From Arthrobacter sp. PAMC 25486 (GTDB lineage Bacteria; Actinomycetota; Actinomycetes; Actinomycetales; Micrococcaceae): a stretch of 64,000 nucleotides of DNA. The stretch is from assembly GCF_000785535.1 (NCBI RefSeq), contig NZ_CP007595.1, positions 1,054,001 to 1,118,000 on the forward strand, read 5' to 3'. Both the position numbers and the translations under genes were made by a program. Below, piece after piece: positions 36,929 to 44,416 of the stretch (the stretch's first letter is position 1; each line of letters begins with the position of its first letter). Under the pieces are notes generated by a model. That model did no database searches. It was not told where the DNA came from and saw only the letters and a program-made list of their open reading frames with translations.

Positions 36929-37779
36929 ACGAACAGGCTTACCCTTCTCAGGACAGTGCTGCAAGACAACTGCGGAACTACGAAGCCCTGCGCAGCAGGA
37001 CCAGTCTTCAGGGCCCGTCACGCGCGTTCGCACTGTTCACACTCTGGAGTGCGATCATCGTGGCCGTCTATGTAGCCGTGTTCTTGTTCTCCTTCGGTGG
37101 TCGGACCGTCAACGAGGTGGTGAGTGCGGGCGGCTACTCCAGCAGCGGAATCCTTGTCTTCCCCGTGCTGCTCTTTAGTTCGCTGGTGAGAGGCGCACGG
37201 GAGCGATTCGGCATCCGGACGAAACCGGCGCCAGGGCATTGGATCGCCTATGGGCTGATCATCGTCGGATTCATGACGCTCGCCGGACTCAGTATTGCCG
37301 GAGTGAACTATCCCTGGGGTCTAAATTTGCTCGTGGTGGTGGCAATATTTGTCACGATGGCGACCGGTCCGATTCGGCAGCTCCGCCGTTCGCCGGCGTC
37401 CGACTCCGACCGTTGGGGGAATGAGCCTCTGGATCGACTTGCGCGGCTGTCTACGACATTGATCGGTGTCGCCGCAGGACTGCTCGCGGCGACAATCACC
37501 CAGGCGTGGTTTCCACTCGTGTCGGCCGTGGTCATGATGTCGCTCGTTGTCGTGCTGATCGGTTGGCAGGCACGGTGGGGGCTTCCCCGGACGGGCTACG
37601 AGTGGGGACCAATCCATTGGATGGCGTTCGGAATCGTGGTCAGTGTGCTGTTCCTGCTGTCCGTGCTACTTTCGCATACAAGCTGGATTACAACCCCGAA
37701 TAGTGTGTCCGTAGGCATCCTCGTCTTCCTCGTTATGCTCATCGCATCCTTCCTGCCCACCCGGGCGCGACACAGATAG
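36922..37779 (+). CDS. Polytopic membrane protein of the island, unknown function
   Basis: 285 residues from the leaderless ATG 36922 (an ATG at 36895 is in frame but would precede the -10). After a polar 40-residue N-terminus there are about eight hydrophobic segments. They form two blocks of helix pairs (near 45-65, 80-98, 112-135, 138-155; then 185-205, 208-222, 238-258, 262-278), separated by a charged loop RRSPASDSDRW. No recognised family motif. Seven bases upstream of a winged-helix regulator, an arrangement frequent in actinobacteria for self-regulated membrane-protein cassettes. Confidence 0.8.
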   Translation: MENEQAYPSQDSAARQLRNYEALRSRTSLQGPSRAFALFTLWSAIIVAVYVAVFLFSFGGRTVNEVVSAGGYSSSGILVFPVLLFSSLVRGARERFGIRTKPAPGHWIAYGLIIVGFMTLAGLSIAGVNYPWGLNLLVVVAIFVTMATGPIRQLRRSPASDSDRWGNEPLDRLARLSTTLIGVAAGLLAATITQAWFPLVSAVVMMSLVVVLIGWQARWGLPRTGYEWGPIHWMAFGIVVSVLFLLSVLLSHTSWITTPNSVSVGILVFLVMLIASFLPTRARHR

Positions 37780-37786
37780 GTCGGTC

Positions 37787-38089
37787 ATGGCTCACCCACG
37801 ACACGGATTGGACGACGCCTTTCAGACACCGATCCGGTTCTCCCTGATGGCCGCGCTGGGACACCGTACTGAAGTTGATTTCCGTACCCTGCGAGATGTC
37901 CTCGAAGCCAATGACTCCGTGCTGAGCAAGGCCATCAGCCACTTGGAGAAGGTCGGTTACGTGAAAGTCACCAAGGGCTATGTCGGCAACCGTCCGCGAA
38001 CTTGGGTCGAGTCGACAATGAAAGGACATCGCGCATACCAGAATCACCTGCTCTCACTTCGTGCGATCAGCGAAGGCTATCTCGACTAG
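37787..38089 (+). CDS. Winged-helix transcriptional regulator
   Basis: 100 residues. Helix-turn-helix with RFSLMAALGHRTEVDFRTL near 17-35, recognition helix DSVLSKAISHLEKVGYV at 43-59 and wing KVTKGYVGNRPRTW near 60-73. This is the stand-alone wHTH (MarR/ArsR-like, HTH_34) type. Likely binds the TTTCCATATGGAAA palindrome and controls its own operon with the upstream membrane protein. Seven bases separate it from that gene. Confidence 0.85.
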   Translation: MAHPRHGLDDAFQTPIRFSLMAALGHRTEVDFRTLRDVLEANDSVLSKAISHLEKVGYVKVTKGYVGNRPRTWVESTMKGHRAYQNHLLSLRAISEGYLD

Positions 38090-38200
38090 ACCACACCTGT
38101 GTCTTCGAAGATTCGGGCTAGTGAATTTTCGTCCCGCAAGCCGGTCCCTCAGTGAGACAACCGCCTGCTGACCTGCCCTTTTGATATTGCCGCTCGATGG

Positions 38201-38257
38201 GTGTCCCGTATACCCCGCCCGAGATTAAGCCCGGTGATGGGAGGGTATACGGGACAC
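38201..38257. repeat. 15-base perfect inverted repeat in a gene-free gap
   Basis: GTGTCCCGTATACCC (38201-38215) is exactly complementary to GGGTATACGGGACAC (38243-38257), with a 27-base loop. Each arm contains GTATAC. No U-tract follows on either strand, so a protein-binding or recombination role is as likely as termination. It lies between the regulator and the small ORF. Confidence 0.75.
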
Positions 38258-38327
38258 ATCTCAACTTCGATTTCAGGGGAGTGGGTGGCGGTGCGAACTG
38301 GTCCCGATCTACAGTGTTCTGCTATCG

Positions 38328-38486
38328 TCACCGTCTCGAGAAAGTCATTCCTTCGTGTCCGAGGTGATGTTTCTGTTCTCGCAGAAGGCAGCCCCGAACC
38401 TCAACGAACATGCGCTTCTTATGCTCCTCCACGGCAATCTGGCCAAAGGGGTGCTTCGCCAACATCTCTTCGGTAGATGTTGCCAT
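38328..38486 (-). CDS. Possible 52-residue protein
   Basis: Minus-strand ORF starting at ATG 38486 after a good ribosome site (GGAGG nine bases upstream within TGGAGGGAGGCACAGG). The product begins MATSTEEMLAKHPFGQIAVE, is rich in charged residues (VEEHKKRMFVEVRG) and ends HEGMTFSRR. No family recognised. The gap 38487-38681 between it and the Abi gene holds nothing else. Could be a small accessory protein of the island or chance; the ribosome site is the main support. Confidence 0.4.
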   Translation of the reverse strand: MATSTEEMLAKHPFGQIAVEEHKKRMFVEVRGCLLREQKHHLGHEGMTFSRR

Positions 38487-38681
38487 CCTGTGCCTCCCTC
38501 CACATCTTCAATCAGCGTTGACTCCGTCGCTGCCCAAGAGCATCTACCAATAAATTCAAGTTCCACGAGGTCCTGACATGTCCGCGACAGGCCAGACCAT
38601 CTTGCTTGTTGTCGTTGACGCACATGACCGGGCTGAAAACCGGAGGTGGTGGACGTTCATTCAGCCACGGTGGCTCTGCCG

Positions 38682-39392
38682 TCAAGGTTTCGGACGTGCC
38701 TTCAGGGTGGCGCCGATTTTCTCCACGGATGCGAACCAGGAGAGTAGGTCCTGGTCGATAGCGCCGATGACTGTCCTCATGTTGGCCAGCTGTGCAGCGA
38801 TGCTGCTATTGATGAGTGGTTCTAAATGCGCCACCCTGTTTCTTAGGCGGTAGACACCGTCGACCGCCCGTTCAAGCTCGTGGACCGGTCGCCGAAGATG
38901 CGGGAAGGCATAGTGCAGTGCTTCATCCCAGAGCAGTTGCTTGCCCAGGTCCTTGCGTCCTGGGAGAAGGAATCGCCAGGTCCCCATGGACAAAGCGGCA
39001 AGAATGTCCGCGTGCAACGGATCACGCTGATCCTTGGGCCGGGCCCTGGTTGAATGACCGGCGCGATTCTTCGCTTCTGGCAGGTCCCGGCCAACGACGC
39101 GCTCCAGCAAGATGGAAGGATCCAGGAGCCAATCGCTGGAATGCGACTCCCGCGTAGTCGGGTCAACCTGACCGGCATTCCAAAGGCATAATTGCTCGTC
39201 CATAGCGTTACGCAAGACGACCTCAAAAATGTGCAGAGCCTCGTATACAGCCCCAGAAAGTTCAACGTTCCACCGATAGAGCCGCACAGCACCCTGCAGG
39301 CTCCCGGCCGTGTCGAGGTACGGCGCCAACCTCGGCGGACTCAGCCGCCGCAGCAGGACCGCCTCAACACTTATTTGTTCGCGCCTGTTCAC
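38682..39392 (-). CDS. Abi_2 (AbiD/AbiF-like) family protein with HEPN motif
   Basis: 236 residues, GTG start. Family pattern: ISVEAVLLRRLSPPRLAPYL (7-26), AVRLYRWNVELSGAVYEALHIFEVVLRNAMDEQL (35-68), LSMGTWRFLL near 134-143, and YRLRNRVAHLEPL (181-193). R184 and H189 form an Rx4H HEPN ribonuclease-type motif, with N185 beside R184. Such proteins cause abortive phage infection or act as RNA-targeting toxins. The start is probably leaderless: TACAGT (39406-39401) ends eight bases before GTG. A candidate small RNA begins divergently within 20 bases. Confidence 0.85.
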   Translation of the reverse strand: MNRREQISVEAVLLRRLSPPRLAPYLDTAGSLQGAVRLYRWNVELSGAVYEALHIFEVVLRNAMDEQLCLWNAGQVDPTTRESHSSDWLLDPSILLERVVGRDLPEAKNRAGHSTRARPKDQRDPLHADILAALSMGTWRFLLPGRKDLGKQLLWDEALHYAFPHLRRPVHELERAVDGVYRLRNRVAHLEPLINSSIAAQLANMRTVIGAIDQDLLSWFASVEKIGATLKARPKP

Positions 39393-39403
39393 AGTAGTAA
39401 ACT
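39375..39403 (+). promoter_or_regulatory. Promoter of the candidate small RNA
   Basis: TTGTTC (39375-39380) and TAAACT (39398-39403) with exactly 17 bases between. It points to the right, away from the Abi gene, and its -35 lies inside the first codons of that gene. ACAGT-N5-ACTGT across 39391-39405 is a small inverted repeat in the shared promoter. Confidence 0.55.
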
Positions 39404-39410
39404 GTAGTTG

Positions 39411-39485
39411 AAGACAGGGGCAGGTTCCCTGTTATGGATTACTGAGGGTCCCGTAGCCAGGAGCTGCGGGGCCCTCAGCTTTTAA
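39411..39485 (+). ncRNA. Candidate structured small RNA linked to the Abi/HEPN gene
   Basis: Plus-strand RNA of about 75 bases predicted from promoter, structure and terminator. Hairpin 1: ACAGGG (39414-39419) with CCCTGT (39427-39432), 7-base loop. Then an unpaired TATGGATTA. Hairpin 2: a continuous 16-bp stem, 39442-39457 with 39463-39478 (two G-U pairs), loop CAGGA, followed by CTTTTAA, a U-tract. Abi_2/abiF genes are known to be accompanied by a conserved structured RNA (the abiF motif, from comparative genomics); whether this one fits that model needs a covariance search. Confidence 0.6.
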
Positions 39486-39489
39486 CACC

Positions 39490-40008
39490 TGTCACCAATG
39501 ATCCCGGCGATCTCGTCGCCCACTCTCCCCTTGGCAATCCCCCGCGGGTATTCCGCGACCTACTAACTGTTCGCAATTTGGCTTTCAGAATTGATCCCAA
39601 TTTGGGCTGACAGGGTTGGCCTGTTGGAGGCAAACGGTCCCCAAATCATGGCAAATGACGCTCTACTCCGCCGACAAGAAGTCACCAAAAAGCATCTTAA
39701 ACGCCGATCTTGGCCGTACATCGGGCGGGACCGAAACCACGCCCTGAACAACGCGAATCAGTGACACACGACGGCTGTCCTTTCACAACTGGTGACATAC
39801 CGTCCACCGTGTCGATGAACCTGCGAACAGCCATCAAACTGCAGCTCCGGCACTTTGCTGCAGGTGCTCGTCACGTTTTACTCACGTTCTTCAACGACAA
39901 CCCGCAACAATTATTGGCATGCCAAAGGGGCCCCGTCGCGCCAGATTCACCCGGGAACACGGGGTTTTTGACCGTCAACGGAGTCTGTTGGCATGAGAGT
40001 CCTGAGTT
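39490..40008. other. Gene-free right part of the island with arm-type repeats
   Basis: No coding frame with family likeness or ribosome site. TCACGTTTTAC (39871-39881) and TCACGTTCTT (39882-39891) in tandem match the pair at the left end (36410-36430) in 19 of 21 positions, with the same spacing and orientation. In the excised circle the two pairs would flank the core on either side. Confidence 0.6.
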
Positions 40009-40066
40009 TCTCTTGGTCGTGGGTTCAATTCCCGCCCGGGGCACAAAAAAGCACCTCTGACCTGCG
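40009..40066. repeat. attR-type direct repeat, tRNA-Arg 3' half copy
   Basis: TCTCTTGG at 40009-40016, a T arm GTGGG-TTCAATT-CCCGC, core GCCCGGGGCACAAAA at 40034-40048 and TCTGACCTGCG at 40056-40066. Internal spacing equals that at the tRNA gene except for one extra base. Probably the original chromosomal 3' end of the tRNA, displaced when the island supplied a new one. The 40067-40390 stretch to its right holds no gene I can support. Confidence 0.82.
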
Positions 40067-40390
40067 TCAGGCGGGGTGACCGCCGTCGTTCTTCCGACCT
40101 AGCAACGGCAGTCATGTGGTTCCAGCGCTTTTCAACGTGGAAAGGGGAACGCCCACGTTGCCCATCTGCGCTACGCGCATTCCACCGGGAGCCACCTCAC
40201 GTCGGTCTTTTTAGACGATATGGCACCGCACTATTCCCCTGACGCCCTCCGGACGCAGCTTTCCGTTGCCCTCCGCGGGCCGGGGAGGGCCGGGCCGGGC
40301 ACGATTCATGCCCATCAATGGCATAGTGATTCGACGTCTCTCTGGAAGCTGCTGTCATTGGAAAGGCGTTTTCGATGCAAGTGGGAGGCT

Positions 40391-40792
40391 CTACGCCTTG
40401 GGGACGCTACGTGTTGACCACAGCGCCAAAACAAACAAAACAGGTTGGAAGAGACGGCGGATGGCACGCTTCCGGTTTGTGTCGAGCCCAAAGGCCGGCG
40501 TCTTGGTGACGAACTGGTTGATGTTGCCGGGAAAGATCAAGGCGAAGAACAACGCCGTGGCCCGCCCCACTCGAGCTTTATGCTGGGTTGCGGTCAGAAG
40601 AGCAGCATCAAGTGCAATCTCGATCCCGCAGGCGGCTTGAACAACGGTGTCTTTCGACGTGGGCAGCCACTCCGGAACTTGCTCCTGGAAATCTTTCCGA
40701 TGCTTGCCGAGATGGCCGGTCCCTGCCCTTATCAGGAAGCCGCAGAGTACCAGCCGGCCGACGGTCCGGGTCATGGTGGTGAGGCTGCGCAT
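40391..40792 (-). CDS. DoxX family membrane protein
   Basis: 133 residues from ATG 40792 (AAGGAG five bases upstream). Four hydrophobic helices. GHLGKHRKDFQEQVPEWLP (about 26-44) between helices 1 and 2, and FFALIFPGNINQFVTKTPAFGLDTNRKR (about 81-108) are typical of the DoxX-like group near YphA. Function not established. Downstream of ohr in the same orientation (71-base gap), so possibly part of the peroxide response. Confidence 0.82.
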   Translation of the reverse strand: MRSLTTMTRTVGRLVLCGFLIRAGTGHLGKHRKDFQEQVPEWLPTSKDTVVQAACGIEIALDAALLTATQHKARVGRATALFFALIFPGNINQFVTKTPAFGLDTNRKRAIRRLFQPVLFVLALWSTRSVPKA

Positions 40793-40863
40793 GTCGCTCC
40801 TTGCTTGGGGCGGCATGGAAGCTTTGGGCGGCCTGGAAAGGAAGCCTGTTCCAACTGACGGGA

Positions 40864-41286
40864 TCAGTCGTCAGTGACGTTGACGATGACGTCGATATTG
40901 CCGCGGGTGGCATTGGAATATGGGCAAACCAGGTGAGCTGCATCTGCCAAGGCCTGCGCCTGGTCGTGCTCCATCCCGGGGATAACCACCTCGAGGGTGA
41001 CAGCGAGAACAAAGCCACCATTGCCATTGGGCAGGAGGTGCACGCGACTGCCCACGGACGTGTCTGAGATGGCTACTTTCTGGTTGCGCGCAACCAACTG
41101 CAGTGCGGAGTGGAAGCAGGCGGCGTAACCTGCTGCGAATAGTTCTTCCGGGTTCGCACCATTCCCCGATCCACCCATTTCCTTGGGCATCGCCAGTCCG
41201 AGGTCGACCGTGCCCGAGGTGGTGGCGACGCGACCATTCCGGCCAGCTCCGGTGGAGAGTGCCTCTGCGGTGTAAAGGGGTGTCAT
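40864..41286 (-). CDS. ohr: Organic hydroperoxide resistance protein Ohr
   Basis: 140 residues. The two redox cysteines are C57 in AACFHSAL and C121 in LVCPYSNATRGN, both typical of Ohr; LYTAEALSTGAGRNGRV is the usual N-terminus. Reduces organic hydroperoxides with lipoyl thiols. The ATG overlaps the ohrR stop (ATGA), so ohrR-ohr is one translationally coupled operon under the palindrome at 41788-41812. Confidence 0.95.
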   Translation of the reverse strand: MTPLYTAEALSTGAGRNGRVATTSGTVDLGLAMPKEMGGSGNGANPEELFAAGYAACFHSALQLVARNQKVAISDTSVGSRVHLLPNGNGGFVLAVTLEVVIPGMEHDQAQALADAAHLVCPYSNATRGNIDVIVNVTDD

Positions 41287-41777
41287 TCGTTGTGCCTTTC
41301 CTGAAAGTGGACTCCCTGCGCAGTTGCGCTGGAGAGGTTGAAAGCTACGTCATGAAGCAAAGAGAGCGCCGATTTCCCATCAGCCACGGTGAGCTGGGTT
41401 GCCGCTGCAACGCATCCTGGAATGTGGGCCAGCTCTTCCTTCAAGGCCGCGCCGGCTTCGGTCAAGGAGACGATCACAGCGCGCTCATCGTCCATGGAAC
41501 GCTGCCGTTCGAGGAAACCCCTGGCCTCCAATCGTCGGATCAGCGGTGAGGTGGTGCCAGAATCCAGCTTCAAGTGCCCGGCGACGTCTTTGACGGCCAA
41601 GGATCGCCGTGACCATAACAAAACCAAAACCAAATACTGCGGATACGTCAATCCCCATGGCTTCAGAAGGGCAACGTAACGGCGGTTTGTTGCCCGCGCC
41701 GCGGCATACAGGGCAAAACAAACCATCTGGTCCAGAGGATCAGAATCTTCCTCAGTGAAACTTTGGCTGGCATCCAT
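41283..41777 (-). CDS. ohrR: MarR-family organic peroxide sensor OhrR
   Basis: 164 residues from ATG 41777; an alternative in-frame ATG at 41810 would place the operator inside the gene. Reactive Cys20 in DQMVCFALYAAAR is the OhrR sensor cysteine. Winged helix: TYPQYLVLVLLW, LAVKDVAGHLKLDSGTTSPLIRRLEARGFLER, DERAVIVSLT. Represses ohr until the cysteine is oxidised by an organic peroxide. Operon with ohr. Confidence 0.92.
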   Translation of the reverse strand: MDASQSFTEEDSDPLDQMVCFALYAAARATNRRYVALLKPWGLTYPQYLVLVLLWSRRSLAVKDVAGHLKLDSGTTSPLIRRLEARGFLERQRSMDDERAVIVSLTEAGAALKEELAHIPGCVAAATQLTVADGKSALSLLHDVAFNLSSATAQGVHFQERHNE

Positions 41778-41787
41778 AGTTGAAGCA

Positions 41788-41812
41788 TTGCACACAAGTA
41801 ATTTGTGCACAA
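41788..41812. promoter_or_regulatory. Likely OhrR operator
   Basis: TTGCACACAA (41788-41797), GTAAT, TTGTGCACAA (41803-41812): imperfect dyad with two mismatches, the right half being itself a perfect palindrome. It lies 11 bases upstream of the ohrR start, where autorepression is expected. Confidence 0.6.
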
Positions 41813-42032
41813 GCTAAATTGGCGGGCTGCACCCAAACAAGCTGACGGGGCGCCGGAGACAGAGCTTCCATCCGCTTCAACACCCGGGCTGGCGGCAGTT
41901 CCCCGACCGCACCCCGGCTTTCGGTGTGCGGACACCCGGGGTTTCCGGGGACCCCCTTGCTGGCTATGGTGTCGCTCACAGGCACTCTCAGGGCCTCCCA
42001 CGGACCCGGGCGGCGGGCGTAACGTGGTTGTC

Positions 42033-42938
42033 ATGAACAACCGCAGCGAGATCCGTGAGTTCCTTGCCTCCCGGCGGGCCAAGCTCACGCCGGCCCAGGT
42101 GGGGCTGCCCACTTTTGGCGGCATTCGCCGAGTGCCCGGGCTCCGCCGTGAAGAGGTGTCCCTGTTGGCCGGGGTGAGCGTTGAGTACTACACCCGCATG
42201 GAACGCGGCAGCCTGGCAGGAGCCTCGGATTCCGTCCTGGAGTCCATCTCCCGCGCCCTGCGGCTCACCGAGGCCGAACACCAGCACCTGTTCAACCTGG
42301 CCCGGGCTGCAGGCCCGGCGCCCCGGACACGGCGTCAGCCCGCCAAGGCAATCGACGCGAGCATCCAGTACATCCTGGACGGCATGACGGGGATCCCGGC
42401 CTTCGTGCAGAACGGGCATCTGGACGTTGTCGCAGCCAATGAACTGGGGCGCGCCCTCTACTCGGAGGCATACCAGGACCAGGCACAGCAGCTCAACTAC
42501 GCGCGGTTCGTCTTCTTCAACCCGCGCTCACATTCCCTGTACACAGACTGGAACCTGGCCGCAGACACCGTAGTGGCCATGCTCCACGCAGAAGCCGGAC
42601 GCGACCCCTATGATCGGTGCCTGACCGATTTAGTGGGGGAACTGTCCACCCGAAGCGAGGAATTCCGCCAGCGCTGGGCCCAGCACGACGTTCGCCACCA
42701 CCGCAGTGGAGTCAAGACCATCCGCCACCCGGCCGTGGGCGATCTCGAACTGCATTTCAACGCCTTGGAGCTGAGTGCCACCCCCGGCCTGACGATGTTC
42801 GCCTACAGCGCCGAGCCGGGATCCTCCTCAGAAGACGGCCTGCGACTGCTCTCCAGCTGGGCTGCCACCAACAAGGCCACCCAACCAGACCCCGACATCG
42901 AGGGGCACCGCACCACCTGGAATGCACTGCGCCGCTGA
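42033..42938 (+). CDS. XRE-family regulator with MmyB-like ligand domain
   Basis: 301 residues from ATG 42033. HTH near 30-65 (PGLRREEVSLLAGVSVEYYTRMERG), then the C-terminal MmyB-like domain: PAFVQNGHLDVVAANELGRALYS, FFNPRSHSLYTDWNLAADTVVAMLHAEAGRDPYD and LHFNALELSATPGLTMFAYSAEPGS. Actinobacterial members of this type usually control a neighbouring oxidoreductase gene; the alcohol dehydrogenase 140 bases downstream in the same direction is the obvious candidate. Confidence 0.9.
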   Translation: MNNRSEIREFLASRRAKLTPAQVGLPTFGGIRRVPGLRREEVSLLAGVSVEYYTRMERGSLAGASDSVLESISRALRLTEAEHQHLFNLARAAGPAPRTRRQPAKAIDASIQYILDGMTGIPAFVQNGHLDVVAANELGRALYSEAYQDQAQQLNYARFVFFNPRSHSLYTDWNLAADTVVAMLHAEAGRDPYDRCLTDLVGELSTRSEEFRQRWAQHDVRHHRSGVKTIRHPAVGDLELHFNALELSATPGLTMFAYSAEPGSSSEDGLRLLSSWAATNKATQPDPDIEGHRTTWNALRR

Positions 42939-43078
42939 CCCCTAGATCCAGGGCTGCTGCCCCTGCACCGGCAGAGGGCTTGCCAGGGACGACGGCGTGC
43001 CGTTGCCTTCGCGTTCAGCCTCACCCATTCCCCCATCCCCAAAAAATCTTTCCTTCACATCAACAACAGGAGTAAATA

Positions 43079-44119
43079 ATGTCTACAGTCAAGGCTTACG
43101 CCGCGCCCTCGGCCACCGGCGAGCTCATTCCCACCACCATCTGGCGCCGGGACGTCGGCCCGCACGACGTGTTGATCGACATCAAGTTTGCCGGCATCTG
43201 CCACTCCGACATCCACACTGTCCGCGGCGACTGGGGCCCTCAGCAGTACCCGTTGGCCCCGGGCCACGAGATCGCTGGGATCGTCAGCGAGGTCGGCTCG
43301 GACGTCACCTTGCATAAAGTCGGCGACCGAGTCGGGGTTGGCTGCATGGTCAACTCCTGCGGCGAATGCGCCAACTGCCAGGCTGGCGAGGAACAGTATT
43401 GCCTCAACGGCAACACCGGCACCTACGGCGCCATGGACCGCGACGGCACCATCACCCAGGGCGGCTACTCAAGCCACGTCGTGGTAACAGAAAACTTCGT
43501 GGTGAGCATCCCGGACGCCCTGGAGCTGGACGTCGCCGCCCCGCTGCTGTGCGCCGGCATCACCACGTTCTCACCCCTGCGCCACTGGGGTGCCGGGCCT
43601 GGAAAGAACGTCGCCGTCGTGGGCCTGGGCGGGCTCGGCCACATGGCCGTGAAGATCGCCCACGCCATGGGAGCCACTGTCACCGTGCTCTCCCAGTCGC
43701 TGAAGAAGCAGGAAGACGGCCTCCGTTTGGGCGCGGACCATTACTATGCCACCAGTGATGAGAACACGTTCTCGGATCTCGCCGGCAGCTTCGACCTGAT
43801 CATCAACACCGTCAGCGCCGTCATCGACATCAACGCCTTCCTCCAGCTGCTCAAGCTCGACGGCGCACTGGTCAGCGTGGGTGCCCCTGCCGAGCCTCTG
43901 CCCGTGCAGGCGTTCTCCTTGATCGGGGCACGGCGCACCTTCGCCGGCTCCGCGATCGGCGGCATCAAGGAAACGCAGGAAATGCTCAATTTTTGCGCCG
44001 AGCACGGCATCGGCTCCGAGATCGAGGTCATCCCGGCCAGCAAGATCAACGAGGCCTACGAACGAGTCCTGGCCTCCGACGTCCGCTACCGCTTCGTCAT
44101 AGACACAGCCACGCTCTAA
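43079..44119 (+). CDS. Zinc-dependent NAD(P)-dependent alcohol dehydrogenase (YahK/cinnamyl-type)
   Basis: 346 residues; AGGAGTAATA ribosome site. Catalytic zinc ligands in GICHSDIH (Cys near 40) and GHEIAGIV (His, Glu near 62), plus the second catalytic-site cysteine AAPLLCAG. The structural-zinc loop [17 protein letters not shown] (about 96-112) has four cysteines. Rossmann motif GLGGLG near 182. The pattern is that of the YahK/AdhC aldehyde reductase group acting on aliphatic or aromatic aldehydes with NADPH. Substrate unknown. Confidence 0.92.
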   Translation: MSTVKAYAAPSATGELIPTTIWRRDVGPHDVLIDIKFAGICHSDIHTVRGDWGPQQYPLAPGHEIAGIVSEVGSDVTLHKVGDRVGVGCMVNSCGECANCQAGEEQYCLNGNTGTYGAMDRDGTITQGGYSSHVVVTENFVVSIPDALELDVAAPLLCAGITTFSPLRHWGAGPGKNVAVVGLGGLGHMAVKIAHAMGATVTVLSQSLKKQEDGLRLGADHYYATSDENTFSDLAGSFDLIINTVSAVIDINAFLQLLKLDGALVSVGAPAEPLPVQAFSLIGARRTFAGSAIGGIKETQEMLNFCAEHGIGSEIEVIPASKINEAYERVLASDVRYRFVIDTATL

Positions 44120-44416
44120 GGCACGATGAACGGGGCAGGGGCCACACGAGACATGCACTCGTCCCCGCCCGGTTGTTTCGGCAGGCTGCGCCGGAATTCG
44201 GCCCCAAGAACGGTATCGGATTCATTCCCCAAGCCTGCATTTCAGCCGCCGGGGCGCTCTGGACAACGCCAGCTGCGAGGAGCTCGCGGTTGCCGGCCAA
44301 CCCCTCCCAGCGCATCACCCAAAGGTTCCCGGTATTCACGTACCGCGGAGTGCTTCCACCAAACAATTACCCCAACACAGCAGACCGTCGGAAGCGACGG
44401 CTGACAGGAGAACACG
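44120..44416. other. Gene-free stretch between alcohol dehydrogenase and DJ-1 genes
   Basis: No frame with family features. The last 20 bases carry GACAGGAG, the ribosome site of the next gene. Nothing else was recognised. Confidence 0.5.

Larger units (their letters stand above)
36341..40048. mobile_element. Small integrated island at tRNA-Arg without an integrase
   Basis: Bounded by direct repeats of the tRNA-Arg 3' end (identical core GCCCGGGGCACAAAA at 36341-36355 and 40034-40048). About 3.7 kb. Contents: a membrane protein and winged-helix regulator, an inverted repeat, a small ORF, an Abi_2/HEPN gene and a candidate small RNA. Base composition is visibly lower in GC than the flanks. 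Tandem TCACGTTYTA-C-TCACGTTYTT pairs stand inside both ends, as arm-type sites of a tyrosine integrase would. No integrase, excisionase or replication gene is present, so it is either a remnant or a non-autonomous element moved in trans. Confidence 0.78.

Noticed and set aside
39490..39870. Possible extra gene between the small RNA and attR
   Set aside because: Both strands broken by stops, no coding bias.
40220..40390. Short plus-strand frames to the right of the island
   Set aside because: No ribosome site, no family features; overlap the DoxX gene on the other strand.
42033..42938. XRE regulator as a phage repressor
   Set aside because: The C-terminal MmyB-like domain and the neighbouring dehydrogenase point to metabolic control; it also lies outside the island.
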